Assembly (NCBI GenBank): GCA_030649935.1 | Contig: JAUSFN010000026.1 | Span: 212,979-276,978 of the forward strand | DNA: 64,000 nt | Reading direction: 5' to 3' | Source: Candidatus Planktophila sp. | Lineage (GTDB): Bacteria > Actinomycetota > Actinomycetes > Nanopelagicales > Nanopelagicaceae | In this document: in pieces, positions 61,519 through 64,000 of the stretch | How positions within the stretch are numbered: the stretch's first letter is position 1 | How the letters are laid out: each line of letters begins with the position of its first letter | Position numbers and translations under genes: made by a program | The notes under the pieces: model-generated | What the model was told of the DNA's origin: nothing | What the model saw: only the letters and a program-made list of their open reading frames with translations | The model's database searches: none

Positions 61519-63588
61519 ATGGGAGGTGTGAAGTTCCAAAATATTACAGACCGAGAGCTCAGTTGGCTCGCCTTTGACCAGCGCGTACTTGAGTTGGCCG
61601 AGGATGAGCGAATTCCTCTTTTAGAGCGTGTCCGCTTTTTGGCTATTTTCTCATCCAATCTCGACGAGTTTTTTATGGTGCGAGTTGCAACCCTCATGAG
61701 CAAAATTGAAAATGATGTGACTGCGCCTAATGTCGCTGGGATCGCTCCAAGGGAGTTAATGAGTCAAATTTCTTCAATTACGAAATCGTTAATTGAACGT
61801 CAGTCAAAGGTTTTTCATGAGGATATTATTCCGAAATTGCATGAAGAGGGAATTGAGTTCTTGCATGTAGATGATTTGAATGAGACCGAACGAACGTATG
61901 TAGATAAGTTATTTCGAGATCGAATCTTTCCAGTGCTGACTCCACTTGCGGTAGATCCCTCTCATCCTTTTCCATACATTTCAGGACTCTCTCTAAATCT
62001 CGCAGTTATCGTAAAAAATGAGGAAACACATGAAGAGTTTTTTGCTCGCGTAAAAGTTCCAGAGATTCTTCCCCGTTTTATCGCAACTGCAAAGAACGGC
62101 TCTTCTAGATTTATAGCGATCGAAACGCTTATCGCAAGCAATCTGGAAGCGCTCTTCCCCGGAATGGTAATTGAAGAGCATTATTGTTTTCGAATCACAC
62201 GAAACCAAGACCTAGAGTTAGATGAAGAAGAGTCGGAAGATATCCTGCTATCACTTGAACAAGAGTTAGCGCGACGTAGATTTGGTCCGCCTGTCCGCCT
62301 AGAAATTGAAGATGGTGTTGATACAAGTCTCGTGGAACGATTAGCGAATGAACTCGGAATAAGTGAAGAGAACATCATTCACACCTCTTTACCACTTGAC
62401 CTAACTGCACTCAATAAAATTGCAGATCTTGGATTTCCAGCGCTCAAATTTGAAAAATTTAGATCACGAACGGCCCACGCCCTATCTGAAGTTGATTCAG
62501 AGGACTCCGATTTATTCTTCGCTGCAATTCGACAAGGCGAAATTTTGCTCCATCACCCGTATGAATCCTTCACCTCATCGGTGGTGCACTTCCTTCAAAG
62601 TGCTGCTGAAGATCCACATGTGCTAGCGATTAAGCAGACGTTATATCGAACTTCGGGAGACTCACCCATTATCGAAGCGCTAATAGAGGCCGCCGAAGCA
62701 GGCAAACAAGTCTTGGCGGTGATTGAAATTCGCGCACGCTTTGATGAGCAGGCCAATGTGCGCTGGGCAAGAAAGCTTGAAGCGGCTGGGGTTCACGTTG
62801 TCTACGGTTTGATGGGGTTGAAGACTCATGCAAAACTCTCTTTAGTTATTCGAGATGAGCCTCAAGGATTGAGACGTTACTGCCATATCGGTACGGGTAA
62901 TTACAACCCAAAGACGGCACGAATGTACGAGGATTTAGGAATTCTAAGTAACGACATTGAATTAACTGAAGATCTCACTAAGCTCTTCAACCAACTTTCA
63001 GGTTTTGCACCACAATCGACTTACTCTCGACTTTTAGTAGCACCAAGAACGCTTCGCACTGGAATCATGGAGCGAATAGACCGAGAAATTGAAAATGTTA
63101 AGTTAAGTCGACCTGCGGGTATTCAATTAAAACTTAACTCTATTTTGGATGAGAGTTTTGTTGAAAAGCTCTACGAAGCATCTCAAGCGGGAGTAAAAGT
63201 TGAACTTCTGATTAGAGGTATTTGCGCCGTCCAACCAGGACTCAAGGGAGTTTCTGAAAATATTACTGTGAAATCAGTTCTTGGACGTTTCTTAGAGCAC
63301 TCGAGAATCTTTCATTTCGTTAATGGGGGTGAAGATGAGTACTGGATCGGGAGTGCAGATCTCATGGGTCGTAATTTAGACCGAAGAGTTGAAAGCTTAA
63401 TTCGTGTAGATAAAAAAGATCACCACCAGAGATTGCAGGCGATTATAGATCTTGGACTTTCAAATCAAGCATCCAGTTGGCAACTCACAGGAACCGAGTG
63501 GACGAGAAAGAGTTTAGATAGCAACGGCAATTCACTTATCGACGTTCATTCAACAATGATTAAGCACTATGCAAAAGGTAGGCAGTAA
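61519..63588 (+). CDS. ppk: polyphosphate kinase 1
   Basis: About 689 residues. DRELSWLAFDQRVLELAED at the N-terminus, FSSNLDEFFMVRV, the head domain DPSHPFPYISGLSLNLAV, and the C-terminal phospholipase-D-like domains with MGLKTHAKLSLVIR (phosphorylated His) and CHIGTGNYNPKTARMYEDLG. PPK1 makes polyphosphate from ATP. ATG at 61519 fits the family start; a longer frame from 61411 runs into the lacZ start. The NUDIX gene follows without a gap, as in Mycobacterium (ppk-mutT1). Confidence 0.94.
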   Translation: MGGVKFQNITDRELSWLAFDQRVLELAEDERIPLLERVRFLAIFSSNLDEFFMVRVATLMSKIENDVTAPNVAGIAPRELMSQISSITKSLIERQSKVFHEDIIPKLHEEGIEFLHVDDLNETERTYVDKLFRDRIFPVLTPLAVDPSHPFPYISGLSLNLAVIVKNEETHEEFFARVKVPEILPRFIATAKNGSSRFIAIETLIASNLEALFPGMVIEEHYCFRITRNQDLELDEEESEDILLSLEQELARRRFGPPVRLEIEDGVDTSLVERLANELGISEENIIHTSLPLDLTALNKIADLGFPALKFEKFRSRTAHALSEVDSEDSDLFFAAIRQGEILLHHPYESFTSSVVHFLQSAAEDPHVLAIKQTLYRTSGDSPIIEALIEAAEAGKQVLAVIEIRARFDEQANVRWARKLEAAGVHVVYGLMGLKTHAKLSLVIRDEPQGLRRYCHIGTGNYNPKTARMYEDLGILSNDIELTEDLTKLFNQLSGFAPQSTYSRLLVAPRTLRTGIMERIDREIENVKLSRPAGIQLKLNSILDESFVEKLYEASQAGVKVELLIRGICAVQPGLKGVSENITVKSVLGRFLEHSRIFHFVNGGEDEYWIGSADLMGRNLDRRVESLIRVDKKDHHQRLQAIIDLGLSNQASSWQLTGTEWTRKSLDSNGNSLIDVHSTMIKHYAKGRQ

Positions 63589-64000
63589 TTGAATAATGAA
63601 AGCCCGCCCATCTATGCAGCTGGCGCTGTCTTATGGCGCTTTGACACAAAAAAGAGGATTGAGATCGCCCTAATTCACCGACCACGCTATGGAGATTGGT
63701 CACTTCCAAAAGGTAAGTTAGATGCTAATGAAAGCATGATTGGTTGCGCCTATCGAGAAGTCATGGAAGAGACCGGATATTGTGCGATCTTTGGACCGGA
63801 AATTGGCGATGCAACATATGTTGTTGATGGTGTGACAAAACTTGTTAAATACTGGTCGGCCCAAGCCGTTGGTGAGCCAACTGGGAAACCGAATCCCACC
63901 GAAGTAGATCAAATCTTATGGTTATCACCAGCAGATGCTCGCAAGAAATTAACTTTAGATGATGATCGATCTATCGTCGATTTTTTTCTTGAGTTTGGTG
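63589..64000 (+). CDS. NUDIX hydrolase (MutT1-like), partial
   Basis: The first 137 codons of a gene cut by the window end. TTG start directly after the ppk stop. The NUDIX box reads GKLDANESMIGCAYREVMEE, with all acidic residues for metal binding, preceded by GDWSLPK. In actinobacteria this position holds MutT1, a NUDIX enzyme with a phosphoglycerate-mutase-like C-terminal domain that clears 8-oxo-dGTP; that domain would lie beyond the window. Confidence 0.88.
   Translation, partial: MNNESPPIYAAGAVLWRFDTKKRIEIALIHRPRYGDWSLPKGKLDANESMIGCAYREVMEETGYCAIFGPEIGDATYVVDGVTKLVKYWSAQAVGEPTGKPNPTEVDQILWLSPADARKKLTLDDDRSIVDFFLEFG

Overview
This window comes from a compact, moderately AT-rich actinobacterial genome. 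Marker genes are mshA and mshD (mycothiol), carD, an atypical GlnR regulator beside mshD and a thioredoxin, an ispD-ispF fusion, an LpqE-like lipoprotein divergent from carD, and ppk followed by a mutT1-type NUDIX gene. Many genes touch or overlap by 1-23 bases, and several start with GTG or TTG. This fits a streamlined actinobacterium such as the freshwater acI/Nanopelagicales group, but that placement is inference from gene content only.

Layout. (1) 1-12680: surface-polysaccharide locus with methyltransferases, a family 11 fucosyltransferase, a 4,6-dehydratase, an ABC exporter, glycosyltransferases, an RmlC-type epimerase, a C-methyltransferase and a multi-pass membrane protein. The sugar enzymes resemble a set for a C-methylated deoxysugar. 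(2) 12976-13329: three tRNA genes (Phe, Asp, Glu) on the minus strand, then a secreted SIMPL protein, a threonylcarbamoyl-AMP synthase, a small AbrB-like protein, tRNA-Lys and a DUF3467 protein. (3) 16578-20157: an ECF-like sigma factor fused to a membrane segment and an outside domain, followed by a large secreted surface protein with a structured leader and a strong terminator. (4) 20183-32556: second glycan locus with an O-antigen-ligase-like protein, large membrane proteins, a split transketolase, the first two enzymes of CDP-deoxyhexose synthesis, a GT2 glycosyltransferase and a methyltransferase.

(5) 32618-35997: a ferric-reductase-like flavocytochrome, a ribbon-helix-helix protein, a flavinylated FMN-binding protein and ApbE, which together look like an electron-transfer module across the membrane. 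(6) 36059-45336: a secreted metzincin-like protease, tRNA-Thr, a ParD-like/RelE-type toxin-antitoxin pair, a cluster of sugar and PLP enzymes, and a tiny secreted peptide gene. (7) 45393-64000: mostly conserved actinobacterial housekeeping genes (mshD-glnR-thioredoxin-DUF4395-fur-ygfZ, nitrobindin-like, asparaginase, mshA, gpmA, lpqE-like, carD, ispDF, cysS, rlmB), then a GDSL hydrolase, a LacZ-type beta-galactosidase, ppk and a NUDIX gene cut by the window end.

How it fits together: regions 1 and 4 supply nucleotide sugars, transferases and membrane steps for one or two cell-surface glycans, and region 3 is the best candidate for the regulator and main protein of the outer surface. No CRISPR array, prophage, insertion sequence or rRNA gene was seen.
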